Assembly (NCBI GenBank): GCA_027068085.1
Contig: JAMOUQ010000040.1
Location: 1-64,000, forward strand
Reading direction: 5' to 3'
Source: Desulfobacteraceae bacterium
Lineage (GTDB): Bacteria > Desulfobacterota > Desulfobacteria > Desulfobacterales > Desulfosarcinaceae
DNA: 64,000 nucleotides
A program made the position numbers and the translations under genes. The notes beneath the pieces were generated by a model, which was given only the letters and a program-made list of their open reading frames with translations, made no database searches and was not told the DNA's origin. Positions 45,701 to 53,332 of the stretch are shown here, piece by piece. Within the stretch, counting starts at the first letter, position 1, and each line of letters starts with the position of its first letter.

Positions 45701-46148
45701 GAAAAACTACATGGACCTGGAACAGGAATTCCTGGTAAACTACTGGTCCCAGGACAAGGACATCCTGGGGGTGACCCACTTCGGCGACCTGGTACCGGAA
45801 GTCGTCTGGCTCGGCCAGGAATATGAAAGGCGCCTGCTGCAGCTGATCAGCCTGCGTATAAAATACAAGATGGCCAAGTACCGGGGACAGCAGCCGGCCG
45901 GGGGAACAAAGGAAGAAATACTGCGGATAAAGGAAGAACTGCGCAGAGAGGTGGAAGCCGAACTGCGTTCCCGGCTGATGGCCCTGCGCCGTTACCTGCG
46001 CAGCCCGGCCCGCGATCCGCACCTGGCACTGGAAGAAATCTACCGGCCCCGTCCCGGCCGGCTTGGCGGCTGGGCCTCACCCCTGGTACGGATGGTAAGG
46101 AACATAAAACTGCGAAAGCAAAACAGCCGGCAACCGCCTGAAGCCTGA
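42723..46148 (+). CDS. Tandem AAA+ ATPase with C-terminal Lon-type protease domain
   Basis: 1141 residues from the ATG at 42723 (AGGAGAAGG just upstream). Residues 1-150 are helical. AAA+ module 1 has Walker A GPSGAGKT (163-170) but its Walker B-like region reads AIRHVEEAH, keeping EE without the usual Asp. AAA+ module 2 has Walker A GPPGGGKT (524-531), VVFFDEGDALAPKRS and LTTNRLDILDPALIRSKR, FtsH/p97-like. The C-terminal part from about 840 resembles the Lon peptidase fold: Ser928 in GGPSAGYALAIN and Lys976 in VIIGGHKKKAEKVL, 48 residues apart (43 in E. coli Lon). No membrane segment. Likely an ATP-dependent protease working with the overlapping SPFH gene (inference). Confidence 0.85.
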   Translation: MARRLTRAITYVKLPEKRIQEIHDLVASWPHETKAFMRARLNQYKPPSDLFNNILESVLSLFMDTPEKKFVILKDPAILTDWQKRFELSGQTNPQDAWNKILEKEVGASDYKYLLSLLDKELADVHIPVELRRLFEKIYKAHIRKEYLSDPEVPKAPLLLIVGPSGAGKTSTVTEAIEKVIFGNEVLPEVDLKQKREELLAGEPFWKSVDEIDPTLAEEISRRKRLKLYKRLSKIPLLRRILKSSISRNLSRLEEQGIWVDYSMVTPNDFQTALAGEPGNYFKKALGDPRKPAIRHVEEAHSAFGRVESGGGGGVERQQRTLIDTSNIVLDEIIAGKRDCLLVATTDQPERFDPAIYRRFVEKGKIINISDYWQNPENLKEVVRLELLRNDVTVSPFGQKEPSGPGTWLPAEELDRAVEQLYNIFRERSLKIIPSYVRKLVDSVIKIKGDFRAEYLEDAFLVRRAFELVAQNSYGDLYKKVVDRMDRNVRWEQYVGGIKDLFSEMTNNCLYYGVSEEKGVVLNGPPGGGKTFLVRTWLSENKDVHDIATSASALQDPANPIDGAVDNLEKVYDIAKMIAPTVVFFDEGDALAPKRSQSGGSPTDKLTNKFLNLIDGEVPLHRVFTVLTTNRLDILDPALIRSKRLKVMEVSGQLNKKDIIKIIEVSLGKVPLARGLDIKAVMDSAQGLCNTPADYSAFVEKACSLRSTEFEVLQRFREMASASGREKENFIKFNFKTLNGIITVADLPAGLKAELRSNPKKMAEHYQEILDRLDRIKSAEDYPLTPAHLTSARNEISQSPVKRGKVQLDEFLEAELSQEPQVGFIIGVGANDVTGVLLPIATSLTYRVSSNRVLVTGAVSSATPAAAEMDMAVQMTQQSAQEALTMVKNYLQGLAPKVSLARLLGDFLEDYTIHHQLLSASYNVGGPSAGYALAINTLSALMLIPVYHDFGITGAPWTKGVKKDEVGGSVIIGGHKKKAEKVLLYLRRMYMPLKNYMDLEQEFLVNYWSQDKDILGVTHFGDLVPEVVWLGQEYERRLLQLISLRIKYKMAKYRGQQPAGGTKEEILRIKEELRREVEAELRSRLMALRRYLRSPARDPHLALEEIYRPRPGRLGGWASPLVRMVRNIKLRKQNSRQPPEA

Positions 46149-46162
46149 GAGGCCCGCGCTTA

Positions 46163-47413
46163 TCAGTCCCCTTTTCCCGTCAGGCTGAGCCGGAGCCGGT
46201 TGAGGGCGACGGCTGCGAAGATGGTCTTGTGGGCCTGCCGGCTGCCGAAAAAAAGCCGGTAGCGCCGGGAGACGACGCCTCGGGCAGAGGCAAGCCCGAT
46301 ACAGACCGTGCCAACCGGTTTTTCCGGGCTGCCGCCGGTCGGACCGGCAATCCCGCTGGTGGCGACTCCGTAATCTGCCCCTGTCAGGCTGCGCACCCCG
46401 ATTGCCATCTGCTCCACCACCTGCCGGCTGACAGCCCCCCGGGCTGCAATCACATCCGGGTCGACCTTAAGAACGCCGGTCTTCACCTGGTTGGCATAGG
46501 CCACCACCGCTCCCAGCAGGTAGTCCGAAGAGCCGGCCACGTTGGTCAGCAGATGGGCTATCAGCCCGCCGGTACAGCTTTCGGCAACCGCCACCGTGGC
46601 CCCCTTCTGCCTGAGAAGCCGGCCGACAGCTTCCGGCAGGGAAAGGCCCTGGTCTGATACCAGGTTGTGGCCCAGCCGGCTGCAGACCCATGCGACAGCC
46701 CCGTCCAGGTCGTCCTCTTCCTGCTGCCGCCCCAGGCGTCCGTAAAGCTTGACCTGGATTTCGGGAAACCTGGCCCGCAGCCCGAGCCTGACCCCCTTGA
46801 AAAGGGATTCCACCGCGGCAACCCGTTCGCCCACCTCCGACTCGGGCAATCCAAAAGTGGTAACGGTCCTTACCACCGCCGGATGAAGGTCCCTGCCAAA
46901 AGTCTCCCTTATGTGGGCCAGCACCCGGTCCCTGAACATCGTGCGCATCTCGCCCGGCACACCGGGCATGAAGCAGGCCCAGCAGCGGCCTATCTTCAGG
47001 GCAAATCCGGGCGCCGTGCCGACCTTGTTGCGCAGCACCCGGGCGCCTTCCGGAATCATGGCCTGCTTGCGGTTGGAGGGGGTCATCTCCCGCTTGCGCT
47101 CGGCAAAAAACCGCTCGATATCTGCCAGGGCCTCTTTGTCGAGCACCAGGGATACGCCGGCTGCCTCTGCCGCCGCCCGGGCGGTAAGGTCATCGGTGGT
47201 CGGCCCCAGACCTCCGGTGACCACGGCCAGGTCTGCCCGCCGGCCCATCTCCGTCAGAACGTCCACAATCTCTTCCAGGCTGTCGCCCACCGTGTGGTGG
47301 CGGGCCACCTCCAACCCCAAAAGCTCCAGTTGTTCTGCCAGGAAGGCCGAATTGCTGTCGACCAGGGCCCCTGTCAGGATTTCATCACCGGTTGCCAGAA
47401 TTTCCGCCCGCAT
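46163..47413 (-). CDS. cinA: CinA-family protein
   Basis: 416 residues, AAGGG before the ATG. An N-terminal MoCF-like domain (ILATGDEILTGALVDSNSAFLAEQL, VVTGGLGPTTDDLT) and a C-terminal nicotinamide-nucleotide amidase domain (TVAVAESCTGGLIAHLLTNVAGSSDYLLGAVVAYAN, VATSGIAGPTGG). The two-domain form acts on NMN and ADP-ribose in NAD recycling. Convergent with the AAA-Lon gene. Confidence 0.93.
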   Translation of the reverse strand: MRAEILATGDEILTGALVDSNSAFLAEQLELLGLEVARHHTVGDSLEEIVDVLTEMGRRADLAVVTGGLGPTTDDLTARAAAEAAGVSLVLDKEALADIERFFAERKREMTPSNRKQAMIPEGARVLRNKVGTAPGFALKIGRCWACFMPGVPGEMRTMFRDRVLAHIRETFGRDLHPAVVRTVTTFGLPESEVGERVAAVESLFKGVRLGLRARFPEIQVKLYGRLGRQQEEDDLDGAVAWVCSRLGHNLVSDQGLSLPEAVGRLLRQKGATVAVAESCTGGLIAHLLTNVAGSSDYLLGAVVAYANQVKTGVLKVDPDVIAARGAVSRQVVEQMAIGVRSLTGADYGVATSGIAGPTGGSPEKPVGTVCIGLASARGVVSRRYRLFFGSRQAHKTIFAAVALNRLRLSLTGKGD

Positions 47414-47664
47414 GCTTCAACCCTTCTGTACTGTCGCTGATGTTCTCGCAAAAAGAATCAATCTCGGAATTTATTGCCTTTACCGGCAAGGAGACATGGT
47501 CGTGACTCTTTGCGCATTCACCACTGATATGATCGCCGCTCGTGCAATAGTCTGTCTTTACAGCAGCGGCAGCGAAATGGCAACCGCGCTCGGGTTGCCT
47601 TCGATATTATCGTCATGCCCCACACGGCTTGCTGCCCTGACAGGCGGCCCCGGAAAACCCGAAT

Positions 47665-48141
47665 TCAGCCGCCAGTAAGCTTCAGCTCCATATACCTGAC
47701 TCCGTCCAAAGGATTGTCGTAGTAAGGTGCAGTGGTTGCAAAACCCAGGGATTCATACAACCTGATGGCCTCCGCGAGTCTTTCCAGGGTATCCAGGCGC
47801 ATCAGGCCGTAGCCCAGGTGGCAGCCTTCGGCGACGACCTTTTTGGCAAGAGCCTTTCCAAGTCCCCTTCCCCGGTATTGTTCCCTGACATAGAGACGTT
47901 TCATTTCACAAACACCATCTGCCAGTTTCCGCAGGGCCACACACCCTGCGGCCCGCTCTCCGTCCAGGGCCAGAAACAACGCCCCTTCGGGTGGGGCATA
48001 CCTGCCCGGCAGGCCGGCAAGCTCCTGCTCGAAAGCCTGGAAGCAAAGATCGATCCCCAGAAATTCTTCATATTCCCGGAAAAGGCCGCGTATTGCTTCA
48101 ATGTGGGCGCACTTGTCTGCCCGTATGATTTTAATGTGCAT
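47665..48141 (-). CDS. GNAT acetyltransferase
   Basis: 158 residues. Acetyl-CoA loop YVREQYRGRGLGKALAKKVVAE, with MKRLYV before it and MRLDTL...AIRLYESLGF at the end, the classic GNAT order. The substrate is unknown. The start overlaps the stop of the flavin-binding gene as TGATG, so the two are translationally coupled. Confidence 0.87.
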   Translation of the reverse strand: MHIKIIRADKCAHIEAIRGLFREYEEFLGIDLCFQAFEQELAGLPGRYAPPEGALFLALDGERAAGCVALRKLADGVCEMKRLYVREQYRGRGLGKALAKKVVAEGCHLGYGLMRLDTLERLAEAIRLYESLGFATTAPYYDNPLDGVRYMELKLTGG

Positions 48142-48620
48142 CAGTATGTGCCGTTCAAGCCGTAACGTCCGGACTCCTTTCCGGTCATGGTCTCTATCCG
48201 GACCTTGAACACAGCCGTTGCCTTAAGGATGCTGTCAGGAAACCTGAAAATCCTGTCAGAGTACTGCTGCATTATGACAAACAGGGCCCGGCGCTTTTCT
48301 TCCGGATCTTCGATGAAGACTGCCCTGCCGAACCCGATCACGCTTCTATACTTCATGCTCCAGTCGCAGGCCTTCTCTGCTTCAACGGTCCCGTCAAGCA
48401 GGTCGAATTCGAAACAGACGTTCGGGTTTTTTCGGAGTAGATCTATCTTTTTGCCCCTGGAAGCGCCGTGGAAAAACAAAAACCCGTCCCGATAGCCGAA
48501 ACAAAGGGGCACGATGTAAGGTCTGTCTCCGTCGATCATGGCCAGACGGCAGACCCGGGATTGTGCGATAATGCTTTCGATGCCTGCTTCGTCGCTGGTT
48601 TGCCTGTCTTTTCTCCTCAT
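48141..48620 (-). CDS. Pyridoxamine 5'-phosphate oxidase-like flavin protein
   Basis: 159 residues. Split-barrel of the Pyridox_ox_2/NimA-like family: VCRLAMIDGDRPYIVPLCFGYRDGFLFFHGASRGKKIDLLRKNPNVCFEFD. Members bind FMN or heme and many are nitro- or quinone reductases; the activity here is not determined. Coupled to the GNAT gene downstream. Confidence 0.83.
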   Translation of the reverse strand: MRRKDRQTSDEAGIESIIAQSRVCRLAMIDGDRPYIVPLCFGYRDGFLFFHGASRGKKIDLLRKNPNVCFEFDLLDGTVEAEKACDWSMKYRSVIGFGRAVFIEDPEEKRRALFVIMQQYSDRIFRFPDSILKATAVFKVRIETMTGKESGRYGLNGTY

Positions 48621-48778
48621 GGCTCACATCGCCTTGGTCGTGTTATCGATCCAGGCCCAGTTCGCTCTTGCACCCGTTGCATCTTACGGCCCCCCGTAAA
48701 CGAAGACTTTATCATCATCATAGAATAGGAAAGAGTTACAATGAAGAGTAAGACTGTAATTCAGCGTAAACGCGGTTG

Positions 48779-49441
48779 TCAACAGCCACTTAAGTGGTTG
48801 CGGTCTTCAAGCCGGCCCCGGGGCCCATTGACACATCTTTTGGCCCTGAACCTTACACCGTAAACCTGTTGCAGGAAATGGGTACATTCATCGCAAAACA
48901 TCAGTCCCCGGCCGTCGATGATGGCCCGGACGTATCCGGCCGTGCCGAACTTGTTGTACTCGCCCCGGCTCATGGGACAGAGGGTTCCGTCCGGTGCAGC
49001 GCGGTAAACGGCGTGATCGGTAAGGCCAAGATTGTGGCCGACTTCATGGAGGGAGACCTTGATGGTCCGGTCAAGGAAAAGCTCGTACTCCCTGGTGGTG
49101 GTTATCTGTTTGGGAGCAAGCTTGCGCGTTGAAACGACAGCCACGTCGTTTTTCGGATTCTTTCCTCCGAATATGGTCTGATAAAACTCGTCCCTGTCCC
49201 CGGTTTTCAAGTCGGCATCGGTGATTCCCAGGGTATGCCCGCCGATCTCCTGCTGCAAAATCATGGTCAGCAACTGGGCATCTATGCTTTCGACAAAAGG
49301 GGTTTCATGGTGAGCCAGCTCGTAACCGGCTATGATCCCGTTGAAAGCGTCGATTATTCTTTCACCGATGGTCTTGAGACTGCTGTAAGTTATATCATTG
49401 CCGATACGGACTATGTTGAGTGTTGTCCCTTTGCGTATCAT
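48779..49441 (-). CDS. amzA: Archaemetzincin-family metalloprotease
   Basis: 220 residues. The zinc motif HEVGHNLGLTDH matches the extended archaemetzincin form HEXXHXXGXXH, followed by the second, four-cysteine zinc site: CPMSRGEYN and FCDECTHFL. The N-terminal part (LNIVRIGNDITYSSLKTIGERIIDAF) fits the family. Cytoplasmic by lack of a signal peptide. A GAGGTG site precedes the ATG. Substrates of these enzymes are unknown. Confidence 0.85.
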   Translation of the reverse strand: MIRKGTTLNIVRIGNDITYSSLKTIGERIIDAFNGIIAGYELAHHETPFVESIDAQLLTMILQQEIGGHTLGITDADLKTGDRDEFYQTIFGGKNPKNDVAVVSTRKLAPKQITTTREYELFLDRTIKVSLHEVGHNLGLTDHAVYRAAPDGTLCPMSRGEYNKFGTAGYVRAIIDGRGLMFCDECTHFLQQVYGVRFRAKRCVNGPRGRLEDRNHLSGC

Positions 49442-49727
49442 GGAGCACCTCGACGTCGAATCCGGCTACCTGGTTAAGCCAAACCAGCCATTCTCTTCTG
49501 CTTCCGCGACCTATGGACTTTATCGGCAGTTTCCTGTTCTATGTTAATTCCAAATGATCCTCCTATCAAGCAAAAGGCGAAATCGCTTGCCATCATTGCC
49601 TTGTGAACCTATTGTGGAGACTGCCGGTTACAACCATAGACTATCCGGTCATTTTCAGGGGGCAACCGGCGAAATGACGACCTGGGGACCGGACAGCATT
49701 TTTGCAATGTTGCCAGATAGTTGAAAG
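49442..49727. other. Divergent intergenic region amzA / moeA-like
   Basis: 286 bases. I see no promoter with two good hexamers. On the minus strand an overlapping frame of about 47 codons runs into the amzA start, without its own start site. Confidence 0.5.
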
Positions 49728-50945
49728 ATGAACAAAATGGAAACCGGACCGATCGGATACCGGCGTGCCCTCAAGTTGACACTTGCCGCCATGCCCCGCC
49801 TGGCTGACACCGAGGTGCCGCTGGAGGACTGCTGCGGGCATGTGCTTTCCCGGCAGGTGGCCTCCGGGGTCAACGTGCCCTCTTTTGCAAGTGCGACCAA
49901 AGACGGGTACGCCCTGTGCGCGGCCGATATCCGCAAACTCGGCAAGGCACGCCCTTTGAGCCTGCGCCTGCTGGGTTCGATTTCCGCCGGAAGCCGGAAA
50001 ACCATCCGTCTTGAGCCCGGCACAACCGCCAGGATCTTTACCGGCGGCAGGCTGCCGGAAGGGACCGCGGCCGTCGTGGCCCAGGAGCATGCAACTTGTG
50101 AAAACGGCATGGTGCGGATAGATGGAACCATTCCGGCTGCCCGCAACATCCTGGCAGAAGGGGCCGATATAAGCAGGGGGACGAGCCTTGCCCAGGCGGG
50201 AGACCTGCTGACACCGGCCATGGTGGGGCTTCTTGCCGCCGCCGGCTGCGACCGCGTGCGTGTCCACAGGCGGCCAAGGGTATGGCTGGTGGCAACAGGC
50301 AACGAGATTGTCCTGCCGGGTGAAGATATCAGGGAAACGGGAGTTTACGCCAGCAACCTGCTGGCCCTCGACGCCTTCTGCAGCCGGCTTGGAATCTCCT
50401 CCGGGATGCATGTCGTCAAAGACGACCGGAAGCTGATCCGGCAGGTGCTGCAAGCCGCCGCAGATGAAGCCGACGCCGTCATAACAATCGGCGGAAGCTG
50501 GAAAAGCAGCCGGGACATGGTTTCAGGGGCGCTTGAGGACCTCAACTGGAAGAGAATCTACCACCACCTGAGGCTGATACCGGGCAAGTCTGCCGGTCTG
50601 GGTCTTCTTGAATCGAAACCGGTCTTCCTGCTGCCCGGTTCGCCTCCGGCCAACATGGTCGCCTTCCTGTTGCTTGCCCTGCCCGGATTAAAGGCCATGG
50701 AGGGCCGGCACGGCAGTTTCCTGCCGTCTGTCGGTGCCCGTTTGGCCAGGCCGGTGCAAGGCCGGGCCAAATGGACAAAGGCCATATTCGGCCGCTGCCG
50801 GGCCACCCCAGAAGGCAATACCTTCATTCCGTACAGCCGCAAAAGCAGACTGCGTGACATGGCTGCGGCAAACGCCCTCCTGGTGCTCGACGAGGACACA
50901 CCCGAGCTGGCCTCCGGAGCGCCGGTCATGCTCAGCCTTTTCTAG
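49728..50945 (+). CDS. Divergent MoeA-like molybdopterin transferase
   Basis: 405 residues with all MoeA domains: the N-terminal VPLEDCCGHVLSRQVASGVNVP, the molybdopterin-binding MoCF-like centre (VWLVATGNEIVLPGEDI; GSPPANMVAFLLLALPGL) and the C-terminal barrel. The catalytic loops differ: SAMDGYA is ATKDGYA, and GGVSVGDYD is GGSWKSSRDM. It may be a specialised insertase or an inactive paralog. Two in-frame ATGs (49728, 49737) are possible. YqeC and MocA lie 6-7 kb downstream. Confidence 0.8.
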   Translation: MNKMETGPIGYRRALKLTLAAMPRLADTEVPLEDCCGHVLSRQVASGVNVPSFASATKDGYALCAADIRKLGKARPLSLRLLGSISAGSRKTIRLEPGTTARIFTGGRLPEGTAAVVAQEHATCENGMVRIDGTIPAARNILAEGADISRGTSLAQAGDLLTPAMVGLLAAAGCDRVRVHRRPRVWLVATGNEIVLPGEDIRETGVYASNLLALDAFCSRLGISSGMHVVKDDRKLIRQVLQAAADEADAVITIGGSWKSSRDMVSGALEDLNWKRIYHHLRLIPGKSAGLGLLESKPVFLLPGSPPANMVAFLLLALPGLKAMEGRHGSFLPSVGARLARPVQGRAKWTKAIFGRCRATPEGNTFIPYSRKSRLRDMAAANALLVLDEDTPELASGAPVMLSLF

Positions 50946-51106
50946 TCTTTCCGACACCGGTGTTCTCACCTTGCAGGCGGAACGCCCCGAAGGTCCGGCA
51001 AGCCGGCGGTCTCCTGTCTGACGGGCCAAAGTGGACAAGCCGCCATATTACCCTTAGTATAAGGGATGTTCCGTATTCTTCAATCCGGAGCGAAAGGAAC
51101 CCGCCC

Positions 51107-52567
51107 ATGGCAAACTTTCAATACGATCTTGGCATAATCGGGGCAGGTGCGGCCGGCCTGACAACGGCCGCCGGCGCGGCCCGGCTGGGCGCCAAGACCC
51201 TGCTGGTGGAAAAAGCAAAGTCCCTGGGAGGAGACTGTCTTCACTTCGGATGCGTTCCCAGCAAGACCCTCATACGCAGCGCCCATGTTTACCATTTGCT
51301 CGGCAACACTTCCGTTTACGGCCTGCCGCCCGTGGATCTGCCCCCTGTGGATTTTAAACTGATAAGGGACCGGATCAGGTCGGTAATAAAGATCATCGAA
51401 CGGCACGATTCAGAAGAACGTTTCTGCGGGCTTGGCGCAAGGGTTGTCTTTGGCGCGGCCCGCTTCGCCGACCAACACACCATCAAGGTGGACGGAGCCA
51501 GGCTGACGGCCGCCAAGTGGGTCATAGCCACCGGTTCCTCTCCGGCCGCGCCTCCCATACCGGGCCTTGCAGATATTGACTACCTGACCAACAAAGAGAT
51601 ATTCTTCCTGGACTCCCTGCCGGAGTCGCTGATAATTCTGGGGGCCGGCCCCATCGGTATCGAAATGTGCCAGGCTTTCGCCAGGCTGGGCAGCAAGGTA
51701 ACCGTCATCGACCGGGAAGAACAGATCCTGGGCCGGGAAGACAAGGACATGGCCGACACCCTGCAGTCAATCCTGGAAGCAGAAGGGGTTGCCTTCCAGC
51801 TGGGAGTCCGGGTCCGGAAGGTGGGCTTAAACGGCGACCTCAAGCAAGTCACTATCAAAGACTCCGGTGGCCAGATCAAAAACATTCAGGCCGGCCACAT
51901 CCTGGTGGCAGCCGGCCGAAGGCCCAATTACAACGATCTGGGCCTGGAACAGATCGGTGTCGAAACCACACCGGCCGGCATCAGGGTCGATGCCAGGCTC
52001 CGCACCACCCAAAAGCACATCTTTGCGGCCGGAGACGTCAGCGGGGGGCCCCAGTTCACCCATGCCGCAGGCTACATGGGATCGATTGTGATCAGCAACG
52101 CGGTTTTCCGCCTGCCAAGAAAGGTCGACTATACCTACCTGCCCTGGTGCACTTATACCGATCCGGAACTGGCGAGCATAGGCATGAACGAAAAGGCGGC
52201 CCGCAAGGCGGGCATCGAGCCCCGGGTATATATCGAATCGCTGGCAGACAACGACCGCAGCCAGGCCGAAGGCCGCGTTTGCGGAAGGCTGAAGCTGCTG
52301 CTGGGGCCCAAGGACAAACCCATGGGCGTCCAGATCCTGGCGCCCAGGGCCGGCGACCTGATTTCCGAGTGGGTGGCGGCCCTGAACGGCAAGGTGAAGC
52401 TGTCAACCATCGCCGCGGCAATCCACCCCTACCCGACACTGGGAGAAATCAATAAAAAGGCGGCCGGAAGCCACCTTGCCACCAAGATTTTCTCGCCAAG
52501 GGTGCAAAAAGGGCTCAAGTTCTTTTTCAACCTCAAGGGCCGGGCGTGCGATATTCAGGCAGGATAG
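51107..52567 (+). CDS. FAD disulfide oxidoreductase, mercuric-reductase-like
   Basis: 486 residues from the ATG at 51107 (AAAGGAA upstream); a longer open frame lacks homology. FAD site IIGAGAAGLTTAAGAARLG, redox-active pair CLHFGC in GGDCLHFGCVPSK, NAD-binding GAGPIGIEMCQAFARLG, and GDVSGGPQFTHAA. The His-Pro end HPYPTLGE is that of dihydrolipoamide dehydrogenase and MerA. No merA N-terminal HMA domain or C-terminal Cys pair, so the substrate is open. Stops four bases before the VTT gene. Confidence 0.88.
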   Translation: MANFQYDLGIIGAGAAGLTTAAGAARLGAKTLLVEKAKSLGGDCLHFGCVPSKTLIRSAHVYHLLGNTSVYGLPPVDLPPVDFKLIRDRIRSVIKIIERHDSEERFCGLGARVVFGAARFADQHTIKVDGARLTAAKWVIATGSSPAAPPIPGLADIDYLTNKEIFFLDSLPESLIILGAGPIGIEMCQAFARLGSKVTVIDREEQILGREDKDMADTLQSILEAEGVAFQLGVRVRKVGLNGDLKQVTIKDSGGQIKNIQAGHILVAAGRRPNYNDLGLEQIGVETTPAGIRVDARLRTTQKHIFAAGDVSGGPQFTHAAGYMGSIVISNAVFRLPRKVDYTYLPWCTYTDPELASIGMNEKAARKAGIEPRVYIESLADNDRSQAEGRVCGRLKLLLGPKDKPMGVQILAPRAGDLISEWVAALNGKVKLSTIAAAIHPYPTLGEINKKAAGSHLATKIFSPRVQKGLKFFFNLKGRACDIQAG

Positions 52568-52571
52568 TCTC

Positions 52572-53294
52572 ATGCCGCAAGATACCGAAAAGATGCCTAA
52601 ACGTAACCCGGCAAAACTGAAGGCGGCGGTCCTGGTTCTTTTCATCCTGGCCGCCATCGCCCTGGTCCGCTTTTCGCCTTTAAAGGACCACCTGACCGTC
52701 GAAAGCCTCGGCCTGCTGCTCGACAGGGCCGGTTTCTGGGCACCGCTGGTCTTTGTCTTCATCTACGCCGCGGGTGTCTGTCTGTTCATCCCCGGCACCC
52801 TGCTGACCGCCATCGGCGCGGCCCTGTTCGGTCCCTACCTTGGTTTTGTCTGCGTCTGGCTGGGGGCCATGCTGGGGGCAAGCGGCGCCTTTCTCATCGG
52901 CCGCGGCCTTGGACGCCAGTTTGCCGCCTCTATCATCGGCGACCGCCTGAAGCGCTACGACGAGTCGATCGCCAGCAACGGATTTGCCACCGTACTCTAC
53001 CTGCGGCTGGTCTATTTCCCCTTCACCCCCATGAATTTCGGAATGGGCTTGACCAGGGTTCGCTTCTGGGACTATTTTTGGGGCACCGGTATCGGCATCC
53101 TGGTTGGTACCTTCGTTTTTACTTTTTTCATCGGCACGCTGAAGGAAATCTGGGCGACCGGACAGTGGGAGCGGTTGCTTTCCTTCAGGGCCGGTTTCGC
53201 CCTGGCTGTCTTCATTGCTTCTTTCTTTATCCCCGGGCTCGTGGAAAAAGTAAAAAAACAATTCAACCGGGAAGACTTCAGCAGTAATCCTTAA
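52572..53294 (+). CDS. TVP38/DedA-type (VTT) membrane protein
   Basis: 240 residues, AGGA eight bases before the ATG. About five membrane segments; the VTT signature is LFIPGTLLTAIGAALFGPYLGFVCVWLGAMLGASGAFLIGRGLGR and LRLVYFPFTPMNFGMGLT. VTT proteins act as membrane transporters or lipid scramblases in eukaryotic relatives. Coupled to the FAD oxidoreductase gene, a pairing often seen or fused in other bacteria (family knowledge). Confidence 0.88.
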   Translation: MPQDTEKMPKRNPAKLKAAVLVLFILAAIALVRFSPLKDHLTVESLGLLLDRAGFWAPLVFVFIYAAGVCLFIPGTLLTAIGAALFGPYLGFVCVWLGAMLGASGAFLIGRGLGRQFAASIIGDRLKRYDESIASNGFATVLYLRLVYFPFTPMNFGMGLTRVRFWDYFWGTGIGILVGTFVFTFFIGTLKEIWATGQWERLLSFRAGFALAVFIASFFIPGLVEKVKKQFNREDFSSNP

Positions 53295-53332
53295 CCCGGC
53301 GTCAAGGCGCCTGTCTCCCGCAAGGATGGGCA

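Noticed and set aside
48741-48860. A 39-codon plus-strand frame with AGGAAAG upstream.
   Set aside because: It mostly overlaps the end of the archaemetzincin gene antisense and has basic low-complexity content. A real peptide is possible but unsupported.
49380-49520. A 47-codon minus-strand frame overlapping the amzA start, possibly a frameshifted N-terminus.
   Set aside because: The N-terminus of amzA in its own frame already fits the family, and the extra frame has no start codon or ribosome-binding site.
51107-52567. Mercury resistance locus.
   Set aside because: The enzyme lacks the MerA-specific N-terminal and C-terminal cysteines, and no merR, merT or merP gene is present.
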